DNA from: an uncultured Deinococcales bacterium
GTDB lineage: Bacteria > Deinococcota > Deinococci > Deinococcales > Trueperaceae
Direction of reading: 5' to 3'
NCBI GenBank assembly: GCA_937934635.1
Contig: CALGZD010000225.1
Coordinates: 1 to 7,408 of the forward strand
DNA length: 7,408 bases
Shown here: positions 1 to 6,702 of the stretch, one piece after another
How the letters are laid out: each line of letters opens with the position of its first letter
How positions within the stretch are numbered: the first letter of the stretch is position 1
Position numbers and translations under genes: made by a program
Notes under the pieces: model-generated
What the model was told of the DNA's origin: nothing
What the model saw: only the letters and a program-made list of their open reading frames with translations
Databases searched by the model: none

Positions 1-2214
1 ATCCAAGGCATGTTGGACATCACAGATAATATTGTCGCAGGAGAAGTCGTACAGCCTGAAGGCTTGATTATCTATGACCAAGCCGACCCTTACCTTGTCG
101 TAGCTGCTGACAAAGGCACGGCCACCTTTAGCGATTTAGCAAATGAAACAGCCGAAGCAAATAACTTCTGGCTTGGTGACGCTTTTGCCTCAGGTGGTTC
201 ACAAGGCTATGACCACAAAAAAGAAGGCATTACAGCCAGAGGTGCATGGGTTTGTGTTGAGAGGCATTTTAGGGAACTTGGTGTCGATATTCACTCTGAA
301 ACCTTTAGCGTCGTAGGTATAGGTGATATGGGTGGTGACGTTTTTGGCAATGGCATGTTGCACAGCGATAACCTTAAGTTGCTAGCTGCTTTTAACCACA
401 TGCATATTTTCTTAGACCCAAATCCAGACCCGAAAGCTAGCTTTGTGGAGCGGAAGCGACTCTTCGAGTTGCCACGCTCGAGCTGGGAAGATTACTCAAG
501 CAACCTTCTCAGCGAAGGTGGTGGCATTTACTCACGTTTTGAAAAATCGATTCGCCTGACGCCTCAAGTTCAACAAATGCTAGATACAACTGCCGAGAGT
601 TTAAGTGGTCCAGACCTGATAAAAGCCATATTAAAAGCGCCAGTAGACCTCCTCTGGAATGGTGGCATCGGCACGTATGTCAAAGCAGGCTATGAACGCC
701 ACAACGACATTGGCGATAGCAGCAACGATGGCGTACGTATCGATGCACCAGAAGTAGCAGCAAGAATTATCGGTGAAGGTGGCAACCTTGGTCTGAGCCA
801 AGCAGCAAGAATCGAATATGCCTTAGCAGGGGGCAAAATCAACACCGATGCTATTGATAACTCAGCAGGCGTAGACATGTCTGACCATGAAGTTAACATC
901 AAGATTTTGCTTGAAGGCAGTATTAGTTCAGGTGAGCTAAGTCAATCAGCTCGAAATCAGCTTTTAGAATCAATGACAGACGAAGTCAGTGACTTAGTTC
1001 TAAAAGATAACTTACGTCAGTCTTTAGCACTATCACTAGCAGAAAGACTCAGTAAACGAGATATTGATAGTTTTATTGCGCTACAAAAAGACTTGGTCAA
1101 AACAGCAGGTCTCAATCCAGAATTAGAAGGATTGCCAACGTTCAAGACCATGCTTGCTCGCAATGAAGCTGAGCCTAAACAGGGCTTAGTAAGACCAGAA
1201 CTAGCCATCTTACTTGCCTATAGCAAAATGAAGCTTTACCAAGAACTGCTCGAAAGTGATTTAGACGAAGCAAGTGCGTTGAGTTATCACCTAATGGAAT
1301 ACTTTCCAGATGTTTTGCAAAATAAGTATTCAGATACAATTAAAACGCACCCACTCAAGCAAGAAATTCTAGCAACACAGTTCTGTAACAGGATTATTAA
1401 TCTCTTAGGTATTGATTTTGTACAAAGAATGCAAGCCAATACGGGCGAATCCGCCTTTAATGTCGTACGTGCTGGACTTATCGCCATGCACTTACTAGAT
1501 AGCGAAGCTTATCTAGATGATTTACGCCACAGTAGCACCAGTGCTGAAGCAAAATACAAAAGCATCGAGGTCTTTGTGGCAGCAGTGGATGAGCTTGTGC
1601 CGATTATTCTAACCAGTAAAAAATCTTTACCAAGCATCATCGAAGCCTACTATCCAAGAATGACCTACCTTTTTGGAGCGCTTAGGGATCACTTGAGCTC
1701 ACATGAGCAAGGGTTACATCAGGAAAGTTATCAGGCTGCTGTGGCACAAGGCTTTTCAGAAGAAGTTGCTAAGAAAATAGCAGCGATTGAGTATGCAGGA
1801 AGTACTATGGTTCTTGCAGATTTAGCGCACACCATAAGTCCAGAAGAAACAAAGGTTGTAACAGGTAAACGCAATGCTGCCCTAAGTGTCATTGCAAACC
1901 ATCACTATGCTCTTTCGCAAAGGCTCAATTTTGGTTGGGTGCTCGATAGCCTAAGCGAGCTCCCTCCTAAAGATAAGTGGGAGCGCATTGCGATTAGTGA
2001 TTTGCAAGTGAATTTATACAATGCTATGAAAACCTTAGCAAAGAGCTATTTAGAAATGCCCTCACAAAATACGCAAACTTTGGAAAGCCATCTGGCAAGA
2101 GAAACTGAGGTTTTAAATCGCTATGATTCAGTCATTTCAGAACTTCAGCAAGACGAAGGTCTAACCTTAGCAAGTGGGTATTTATTGGCGAGTTTGTTAA
2201 AAGCTTTGGCTTAG
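1..2214 (+). CDS. gdhB: NAD-dependent glutamate dehydrogenase, large type (C-terminal part; 5' end outside window)
   Basis: This enzyme oxidatively deaminates L-glutamate to 2-oxoglutarate and ammonium with NAD+, in the cytosol, and usually serves glutamate and arginine catabolism. The frame is open from base 1 and the first residues already match the conserved interior of the family, so the ATG at 10 is not the true start. The window holds 737 residues, somewhat under half of the roughly 1,600 usual for this class. Visible landmarks, counted from base 1, are LDITDN (5-10), DPYLVVAADKGTATFSD (29-45), FWLGDAFASGGSQGYDHKK (56-74), the dinucleotide-binding glycine motif GIGDMGGDVFGNGM (107-120), WNGGIGTYVK (219-228), GEGGNLG (258-264) and NTDAIDNSAGVDMSDHEVN (281-299). 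Residues after about 320 form the long helical C-terminal region of this class. The frame runs unbroken to TAG at 2212. No clear terminator follows; the next gene is 413 bp away. Family assignment is very secure; the symbol follows Pseudomonas usage. Confidence 0.96.
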   Translation: MQGMLDITDNIVAGEVVQPEGLIIYDQADPYLVVAADKGTATFSDLANETAEANNFWLGDAFASGGSQGYDHKKEGITARGAWVCVERHFRELGVDIHSETFSVVGIGDMGGDVFGNGMLHSDNLKLLAAFNHMHIFLDPNPDPKASFVERKRLFELPRSSWEDYSSNLLSEGGGIYSRFEKSIRLTPQVQQMLDTTAESLSGPDLIKAILKAPVDLLWNGGIGTYVKAGYERHNDIGDSSNDGVRIDAPEVAARIIGEGGNLGLSQAARIEYALAGGKINTDAIDNSAGVDMSDHEVNIKILLEGSISSGELSQSARNQLLESMTDEVSDLVLKDNLRQSLALSLAERLSKRDIDSFIALQKDLVKTAGLNPELEGLPTFKTMLARNEAEPKQGLVRPELAILLAYSKMKLYQELLESDLDEASALSYHLMEYFPDVLQNKYSDTIKTHPLKQEILATQFCNRIINLLGIDFVQRMQANTGESAFNVVRAGLIAMHLLDSEAYLDDLRHSSTSAEAKYKSIEVFVAAVDELVPIILTSKKSLPSIIEAYYPRMTYLFGALRDHLSSHEQGLHQESYQAAVAQGFSEEVAKKIAAIEYAGSTMVLADLAHTISPEETKVVTGKRNAALSVIANHHYALSQRLNFGWVLDSLSELPPKDKWERIAISDLQVNLYNAMKTLAKSYLEMPSQNTQTLESHLARETEVLNRYDSVISELQQDEGLTLASGYLLASLLKALA

Positions 2215-2288
2215 CTACAATCTAGATTTAGTATGCAAACTTCTTGTGTATAGCTTTCTCAATACGATAAAACAATGGCATCTGCATT

Positions 2289-2326
2289 ATTGGTTCTAAA
2301 TTGGTTCTAAATTAAATTGGTTCTAA
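2289..2326. repeat. Short direct repeats, ATTGGTTCTAA three times
   Basis: ATTGGTTCTAA occurs perfectly at 2289-2299, 2300-2310 and 2316-2326. Copies 1 and 2 abut. Between copies 2 and 3 lie five bases, ATTAA, which equal the unit with its inner GGTTCT missing. This suggests four original units with a 6-bp loss in one, as replication slippage would give. No function is evident; three near-identical phased sites could also bind a protein. Confidence 0.85.
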
Positions 2327-2336
2327 CAATATTAAT

Positions 2337-2424
2337 AGCGGTTCCTCGAAATACTGACCCTACTATATGGGTTTATTCTTACTTGCCTCCGCTCGCCGAT
2401 TAACTGACTAGGGTCAGTTAATCG
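2337..2424. repeat. GC-richer palindromic island, possible REP-like or mobile-element remnant
   Basis: The element is bounded by the change in base composition and ends in a perfect hairpin. It contains ACTGAC at 2353-2358 and 2403-2408 and the inverse GTCAGT at 2413-2418. The right-hand part can pair in two exclusive ways: 2397-2408 with 2413-2424 (12 bp), or 2353-2362 with 2409-2418 (10 bp). Palindromes around a GGTCAG core resemble in style the dispersed REP elements mobilised by REP-associated tyrosine transposases. That link is from general knowledge of such elements; one copy in one window cannot prove it. Confidence 0.4.
2397..2424. repeat. Perfect 12-bp inverted repeat (hairpin, 4-base loop)
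   Basis: CGATTAACTGAC (2397-2408) is followed by the loop TAGG and the exact reverse complement GTCAGTTAATCG (2413-2424). It would form a stable stem in RNA from either strand. No run of T follows on the plus strand (TAGAAC) or in the minus-strand direction, so a Rho-independent terminator is not supported, although it could protect the 3' end of the upstream message. Confidence 0.85.
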
Positions 2425-2577
2425 TAGAACAGTTATAAAGCTTCAAAATAATGTTGCTATTCCTTCACTAAAATGTGAGGACAATATCCGCTAATGGTTT
2501 TGTTTTTTCAACCACACTAATTTTAAATAATCTACTAACTTCATCATGTCTTTAAAGTAACGTTTTTATCGTTATCC

Positions 2578-2620
2578 ATGACAACGCCGTGACAACTAGG
2601 TAATGTTTTAAGCCTAAAAT
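2578..2620 (+). promoter_or_regulatory. Possible glmM promoter region (ambiguous)
   Basis: Two -35-like hexamers, each matching TTGACA at five of six positions, are present: ATGACA at 2578-2583 and GTGACA at 2589-2594. They lie inside the TGACAAC direct repeats. A -10-like TAAAAT (five of six) lies at 2615-2620, 20 bp after the second -35, which is longer than the usual 17. The alternative ATGACA-N17-TAATGT has good spacing but a poor -10. If TAAAAT is used, transcription would begin at or next to the glmM start codon. Confidence 0.3.
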
Positions 2621-2627
2621 ACGAACT

Positions 2628-3950
2628 ATGAAGCGAATGTATTTTGGAACAGACGGAGTGCGTGGTGTTGCAGGCGTAAAGTCGATGAGTGCTGCTTTTG
2701 CCTTTAAATTAGGTGCAGCAACGGCTGAGGTATTGTCTGAGCAACGTGGCGCAACCTTTTTAATTGGCATGGATACGCGTCAATCAGGCGATATGCTCAA
2801 ACACGCAGTAGCAGCAGGTTTAACCTCTCGTGGTGCAAAGGTGCTTGATGTTGGCGTAATCCCAACACCTGGCGTATCTTTCTTATGTCAACACCTTTCT
2901 GCGGATGCTGGTGTGGTCATTAGCGCATCGCACAATCCTTTTGAAGATAACGGCATTAAGCTATTCAATAGCAAAGGCGAAAAATTAGCTGATGACGTTG
3001 AGATTGCTATTGAAACAACACTAGACAAGCTAGATGATTTACCTGAAGTGACAGGTAGTGATATTGGCATATCTGAAAGCTATGCTGATGGTGCTGCTGA
3101 TTACCTAGCTTATCTTAAAAAACACTCACCTGACCTCAGTGGTATGCGTATTGCTCTAGATTGTGCGAATGGCGCAGCTTACGCACTTGCACCTGAGCTG
3201 TTTAAGTCTCTTGGTGCAAATATTGAAGTACTTCACGCTGAGCCAGATGGTTTAAACATCAACGTAGATTGTGGCTCAACCCATCCAGAATCTTTACAAG
3301 CTTATGTCGTAGAGCACGACATGGACCTTGGTATCTGCTTTGATGGTGATGCTGATAGATCGCTGCTTGTTGATTCTAAAGGGCGCATGGTCACTGGGGA
3401 TCATATTCTTGCTATTTGCGGTATTACCCGTAAAGAACCTGCGGTAGTTTCAACGCTTATGGGTAATATGGGCTCAGAAATATACATTAAAGAGCATGGT
3501 TTAGAGTTTGATCGTGCTGCGGTTGGTGACAGATATGTTAAAGAAATGCTGCTTGAAAAAGGCTTAAAGCTTGGTGGGGAGCAATCAGGACACATCCTTT
3601 ACTTAGATATAGCACCCACAGGTGACGGTATGCTTAATGCCGTACAGGTTCTAAAAGCAGTTAAGGAATCAGGTAAGTTTTTAGAAGAGTGGGTTGATGA
3701 TATTCCACTATTCCCTCAAACACTTGTGAATGTGCGTGTTCCTGCTGAACTCAAGCACAACATTGCTTCTTTGGAGCAAGTTCAGGCAAAGATTGTCGAA
3801 GCAGAAAGCGAACTTGCTGGACAAGGTCGTATAAACCTACGTCCAAGCGGTACTGAAGCACTCGTTCGTGTCATGGTTGAGGGTAAAGAACAAGCTATGA
3901 TTGAGCGAATTGCTCAAGAAGTTGCTGATGTAGTTAAGATTGCAGTTTAA
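2628..3950 (+). CDS. glmM: Phosphoglucosamine mutase GlmM
   Basis: GlmM converts glucosamine-6-phosphate to glucosamine-1-phosphate in the cytosol, the step before GlmU makes UDP-GlcNAc for peptidoglycan and LPS. The protein has 440 residues (E. coli GlmM has 445) and all family signatures of the alpha-D-phosphohexomutase fold: YFGTDGVRG (5-13), the phosphoserine loop ISASHNP with Ser101 as the phosphorylated residue (98-104), the metal loop FDGDADR with Asp239, Asp241 and Asp243, the sugar loop GEQSGH (317-322) and the phosphate-binding RPSGTE (405-410). An in-frame TAA at 2601 rules out an earlier start. ATG 2628 is chosen because it leaves a short lead-in as in E. coli; ATG 2637 is the alternative. 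Neither has a good Shine-Dalgarno site. The gene stands alone here, without the ftsH and folP neighbours common in gammaproteobacteria. Confidence 0.97.
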   Translation: MKRMYFGTDGVRGVAGVKSMSAAFAFKLGAATAEVLSEQRGATFLIGMDTRQSGDMLKHAVAAGLTSRGAKVLDVGVIPTPGVSFLCQHLSADAGVVISASHNPFEDNGIKLFNSKGEKLADDVEIAIETTLDKLDDLPEVTGSDIGISESYADGAADYLAYLKKHSPDLSGMRIALDCANGAAYALAPELFKSLGANIEVLHAEPDGLNINVDCGSTHPESLQAYVVEHDMDLGICFDGDADRSLLVDSKGRMVTGDHILAICGITRKEPAVVSTLMGNMGSEIYIKEHGLEFDRAAVGDRYVKEMLLEKGLKLGGEQSGHILYLDIAPTGDGMLNAVQVLKAVKESGKFLEEWVDDIPLFPQTLVNVRVPAELKHNIASLEQVQAKIVEAESELAGQGRINLRPSGTEALVRVMVEGKEQAMIERIAQEVADVVKIAV

Positions 3951-4226
3951 ATTTAGCTCATTAGTCTTAAAAAGATTGAAATCTATGCTACTAGCAGCTA
4001 AGATATCGATACTATATGCATCTCTAGTCTTTTTTAGCTAGGCAAACTGTGTCGAAAGTGAAAGTTGATTAGCATGTTTTCAAACGAAGTGCGAAAACTG
4101 CAAGGTGCGTCCTAGACAGCAATGAAATTCTTTTGATGTGACAATATTTTTCTTATAACTTGAGCGGGACGCACACGTTATCTGTAACAAGACAAATCAC
4201 ATCGCTTTAGGGCATACTATAAGTAC
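3951..4226. other. Intergenic region between glmM and the PPC-repeat protein gene
   Basis: This 276-bp spacer holds no ORF worth calling. A T-run at 4030-4035 has no good stem directly before it, so no terminator is called. An 8-bp inverted repeat, GTGCGTCC (4105-4112) and GGACGCAC (4167-4174), spans 54 bp; that is near what chance allows in a region this size. A 6-bp tandem GAAAGT lies at 4054-4065. Confidence 0.6.
4160..4223 (+). promoter_or_regulatory. Candidate promoter elements for the PPC-repeat protein gene
   Basis: Two alternatives are visible. TTGAGC (4160-4165), 17 bp, then TGTAAC (4183-4188) matches the sigma-70 consensus at four of six positions in each box and would give a leader of about 30 bases. 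Closer in, the overlapping hexamers TACTAT (4215-4220) and TATAAG (4218-4223) would start transcription at or next to the ATG at 4227, but lack a recognisable -35. No Shine-Dalgarno sequence is found in either case. Confidence 0.25.
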
Positions 4227-5750
4227 ATGAATCGTTGCTTGTACCTAGTATGCCTTTTTTTAGTATCTCAATTTTCAATAATAGTTGCTCAAGAACAACC
4301 GTTATCTGAGACTTCTGAAACTGGGGTATCTGAGGTTGAGCAGGTTATAGAACAAAAAATTCCTAGCAGTGTGGTTGATGGCTTTGAAGTAGTTTTCCCT
4401 AATACCGAAGCTGTAGGTAATGAAGGTGTAAACAGTGAAGTTGTAAATAGCGAAACTGCCACGACTGATATTAACAGTGAAGTAGTAGATACACAGGACG
4501 GTTCAGCGCTGCTCGAGCAATCCCTAAACGAACTCAAGCTAACCGAATTGCGCCCTGTAGACTTCAATGAAAATAGTGCCGAACTACGCAGCCCAAACCC
4601 ACCAAATTATTTACTGATAAATTCACCAGAACTAAAACTAGATGCAATTTCAACAGGAGAACTTGGTCCAGGGGATGGTCAGAACTTTCGAGATGCCTCG
4701 TACGTAGATATATGGCAATTTGTAGCAGAAGAAGGCGAAGCTATAGAGATTCAAGTACGTTCTGAATTTGATAGCTTCCTCAGTGTTTATTCACCAGATG
4801 GCAAGCTCTACACAACAAATGACGATGCACTGCTGGACGGGCAAAATAATCAAGGCTTTGGTCAAACTAGTGCAACGCAAGATGCAGCCTTACGAGTACG
4901 CTTGTTGCAAACAGGACGGTACATGGTTGTCTTAAGTGGGATGGGGCAGGAAGCTTTTGGACTGTACAGTATTTTAACCAAAAAGCTTCCTGTGCAAGAA
5001 GGAGGTGGGCTCGAGCTCACCCAACCAGTCTACGCTAGCTTTGGTAAAGGTGATAAGAAAGATAATGATCTTGCTTTACGCTTTGATGAATTTAACTTTG
5101 CGCTAACTAACAGCCAAACACTATCTTTTGATATGTTTGTTGAAGATTATGAAGGGCGCTTACTGCTTTATGATAGTCAACAGAAATTAATTGCAGATTC
5201 GAGCATTCAAGGTAGCCCCATGATTGAGCAGCTCAGAGCAGGTAACTATACTTTACGAGCAGCGATTTTTGATGACGCCAGTGTGGATAAAAAAGAGAAC
5301 CAAGAAAACTTAAAGCTTTACAAACTCACAGTCGAAACGTTGGAGTTGAGTTTTCAAACTAGTATTAGCATCGGTGATGATTTCCTGAGTTTACTAGCTA
5401 CAAGAGATCAACGGGTTGATAACCGTTTTATCGACAGTTATAAACTTAGCGTTTCAGAACTCACTGAAGTAATTATAGATTTGCGTTCCCAAGCCTTTGA
5501 TGCCTATTTATATCTTTACGATGCTTCTGGATTCTTAGTTGCTGAAAATGATGATGCCAGTAGTGAAACTGGTACAGATTCTCAGTTAGTTCTGGAATTG
5601 CCAGCAGGTGTTTATAACCTTGTGGTTACAAGCTATGAAGATGCGGAAAAAAAGACAGGCTTGTATAACTTATCTATACAACATCCACAGGAAGAAAATG
5701 ATAGTAGCCTAAAGCTTGAAGGCACACAACCACTTTCAACTAACGAATAA
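4227..5750 (+). CDS. Exported protein with three tandem PPC-like (pre-peptidase C-terminal) domains
   Basis: The function is unknown. The 507-residue protein begins with a type I signal peptide: an Arg at 3, a hydrophobic core at 5-20 and probable cleavage after IVA at 21. Its cysteines (4, 9) do not form a lipobox. An acidic, Ser/Val-rich linker follows (about 22-110) with NSE repeated at 69, 74 and 83. Three beta-rich repeats come next, at about 142-252, 266-370 and 378-486. Repeats 1 and 3 show the PPC pattern: an Asp-x-aromatic strand (D161-W163, D403-Y405), FD (181-182, 424-425), NDD (198-200, 441-443), a G-x-Y strand (230-232, 461-463) and a closing G-x-Y (245-247, 478-480). Repeat 2 keeps the spacing but lacks the NDD loop. 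PPC domains usually trail secreted proteases; no protease or other catalytic motif is visible. It may be a periplasmic or surface binding protein. An in-frame TAA at 4185 with no start codon after it fixes ATG 4227 as the first start. Confidence 0.85.
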   Translation: MNRCLYLVCLFLVSQFSIIVAQEQPLSETSETGVSEVEQVIEQKIPSSVVDGFEVVFPNTEAVGNEGVNSEVVNSETATTDINSEVVDTQDGSALLEQSLNELKLTELRPVDFNENSAELRSPNPPNYLLINSPELKLDAISTGELGPGDGQNFRDASYVDIWQFVAEEGEAIEIQVRSEFDSFLSVYSPDGKLYTTNDDALLDGQNNQGFGQTSATQDAALRVRLLQTGRYMVVLSGMGQEAFGLYSILTKKLPVQEGGGLELTQPVYASFGKGDKKDNDLALRFDEFNFALTNSQTLSFDMFVEDYEGRLLLYDSQQKLIADSSIQGSPMIEQLRAGNYTLRAAIFDDASVDKKENQENLKLYKLTVETLELSFQTSISIGDDFLSLLATRDQRVDNRFIDSYKLSVSELTEVIIDLRSQAFDAYLYLYDASGFLVAENDDASSETGTDSQLVLELPAGVYNLVVTSYEDAEKKTGLYNLSIQHPQEENDSSLKLEGTQPLSTNE

Positions 5751-5751
5751 T

Positions 5752-6456
5752 CTAAAATAATGATGGCTGTGAAGCAATCGCTTTAGTGAGTTCAGGTGAA
5801 TCATTACGAGTATTGCCAACAGCAGAACTTACAGGATGCGCTGTAATATCCAAGTCTTCTTTTGGTAAAAGCATTAAGTCTAAACTATCAGTGCTCTCTA
5901 GTTTTGGGTCTAACCAAGTAGACCACATATCTTGTGGCAACATGACAGGCATTCGGTGATGATAGCTTTGCATAAAACTATTTGCAGCAGTTGTCACAAT
6001 AGTACAACTCTCTATTGCTGGTGCTTGAGGATTATTAGCATCTTTCCAAAACTCCCAAAGCCCAGCAAAGACAATAGGCTGCCCTGATTTTGTCTGAAAA
6101 TAATAAGGTACTTTATTTTTTGAGCTTGGACTTTGTTGCCATTCGTAAAAACCATCTACAGGTATAAGGCAACGACGTTTTTTATAAGCTTCTTTGAACG
6201 ATGCCTTCTCGCTAAGTGTTTCAGAACGAGCATTGAAGGTCTGTGTAGAAAAGTTTCTATCTCTTGCCCACATAGGAATTAGCCCCCAATGGAAATAGCT
6301 TAATTCTCGCCCTGTCTCAGTCTGACGCATTGCAAGTATTTCGGCTGTAGGAGCAATATTGTAGCGTGCTGTAAACGATACTTCAGAACTTTCCTGAAAG
6401 TCTAGAATAGGTTGCAGGCTTTTTGGGGTTTTACTTTGCACCATCCGTCCACACAT
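5752..6456 (-). CDS. yedK: SRAP (SOS response-associated peptidase) family protein, YedK/HMCES type
   Basis: SRAP proteins form a stable thiazolidine crosslink through Cys2 with abasic sites in single-stranded DNA, shielding them from error-prone repair. The 234-residue protein has the full catalytic set at positions matching E. coli YedK: Cys2 right after the initiator Met (MCGRM), Asn75 in FNARSET (74-80), Glu105 in DGFYEW (101-106) and the His of the HxRMP motif (His166 in HHRMPV). NIAPT (33-37), WGLIPMWA (57-64) and RRCLIPVDGF (94-103) are also typical. The start is certain because Cys2 must follow Met1, and AAGGAG lies 7 bases before the ATG. No CTG-N10-CAG LexA box is seen upstream despite the family name. 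Its stop is one base from that of the convergent PPC-repeat gene. Confidence 0.97.
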   Translation of the reverse strand: MCGRMVQSKTPKSLQPILDFQESSEVSFTARYNIAPTAEILAMRQTETGRELSYFHWGLIPMWARDRNFSTQTFNARSETLSEKASFKEAYKKRRCLIPVDGFYEWQQSPSSKNKVPYYFQTKSGQPIVFAGLWEFWKDANNPQAPAIESCTIVTTAANSFMQSYHHRMPVMLPQDMWSTWLDPKLESTDSLDLMLLPKEDLDITAHPVSSAVGNTRNDSPELTKAIASQPSLF

Positions 6457-6464
6457 GAAATTGC

Positions 6465-6490
6465 TCCTTGTTGCTCTTCCTTGTTGCTCT
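6465..6490 (-). repeat. 13-bp perfect tandem duplication containing the yedK ribosome binding site
   Basis: On the minus strand AGAGCAACAAGGA occurs twice in direct succession (6490-6478 and 6477-6465). The copy nearer the gene supplies AAGGAG, 7 bases before the ATG ending at 6454. The farther copy gives a second purine-rich AAGGAAGAG about 18 bases upstream. The duplication therefore lies wholly in the 5' leader and doubles the ribosome site without touching the protein. Confidence 0.9.
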
Positions 6491-6503
6491 ATAACTTAGG
6501 GTT

Positions 6504-6509
6504 ATTCTA
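6504..6509 (-). promoter_or_regulatory. Possible -10 element for yedK
   Basis: Read on the minus strand, TAGAAT matches the -10 consensus at five of six positions. It would start transcription about 40 bases before the ATG, so that both 13-bp repeat copies lie in the leader. No good -35 is found at 16-18 bp; that position is occupied by the inverted repeat at 6525-6559, which could be an activator or repressor site. Confidence 0.3.
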
Positions 6510-6524
6510 CCGTATATCTATCAC

Positions 6525-6559
6525 AAGTTTTCTAAACATTCTAAACATATAGAAAACTT
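6525..6559. repeat. 10-bp inverted repeat enclosing a 9-bp tandem repeat, candidate operator
   Basis: AAGTTTTCTA (6525-6534) is the exact reverse complement of TAGAAAACTT (6550-6559), with 15 bases between. TCTAAACAT is repeated in tandem at 6531-6539 and 6540-6548, overlapping the left arm. The place, just upstream of the putative yedK -10, suits a dimeric regulator. The region is AT-rich, which makes such repeats commoner by chance. Confidence 0.5.
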
Positions 6560-6702
6560 AACGCTTATAAACAGTATTTTGCCTTAAACTTTCAAGTAAA
6601 GTTAGGTCTTTTAGTCGTTTATAGCTTAATTATAGGAACTTATAGCAGTTGCAAAAAAGATTCCAGCAGCGAGAAACGCTTTCGTATTACCGTTTAAGGC
6701 AT

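Larger units (their letters stand above)
2215..2627. other. Intergenic region between the glutamate dehydrogenase gene and glmM
   Basis: This 413-bp gap shows no credible gene on either strand. It contains a triplicated 11-bp motif (2289-2326) and a GC-richer island (about 2337-2424, roughly 45% GC against about 25% in the adjoining bases) that ends in a strong hairpin. It also holds two direct copies of TGACAAC spaced 11 bp apart (2579-2585 and 2590-2596) just upstream of glmM. No T-run follows the hairpin, so a classical Rho-independent terminator for the dehydrogenase gene is not evident. Confidence 0.7.

Noticed and set aside
690..902. Open frame of 70 codons on the minus strand
   Set aside because: It lies wholly inside the conserved dehydrogenase coding sequence and shows no family resemblance; it is a shadow frame. 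The same applies to 1017-1208 and 1287-1487.
2397..2430. Rho-independent terminator for the dehydrogenase gene
   Set aside because: The stem is strong but neither strand has a T-run after it, and it lies about 180 bp past the stop codon.
2552..2770. Minus-strand open frame crossing the 5' end of glmM
   Set aside because: Most of it is antisense to the conserved start of GlmM, and its sequence is not recognisable as a protein family.
3901..3917. TTGAGC/GCTCAA hairpin near the end of glmM
   Set aside because: It is inside codons for a normal C-terminal helix and has no T-run; likely incidental.
4021..4040. Terminator at the T-run after glmM
   Set aside because: No stable GC-rich stem lies immediately before the six T residues.
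4105..4174. 8-bp inverted repeat GTGCGTCC / GGACGCAC as a structured RNA
   Set aside because: With 54 bases between the arms and a search space of about 276 bp, a match of this length is expected by chance about once in two such regions.
4289..4567. Minus-strand open frame of 92 codons inside the PPC gene
   Set aside because: Its Ser/Thr-rich composition is the antisense of the Glu/Ser/Val-rich linker codons; no domain or ribosome site was seen.
6457..6600. LexA (SOS) box upstream of the SRAP gene
   Set aside because: There is no CTG-N10-CAG in this stretch, although the family name suggests SOS control.
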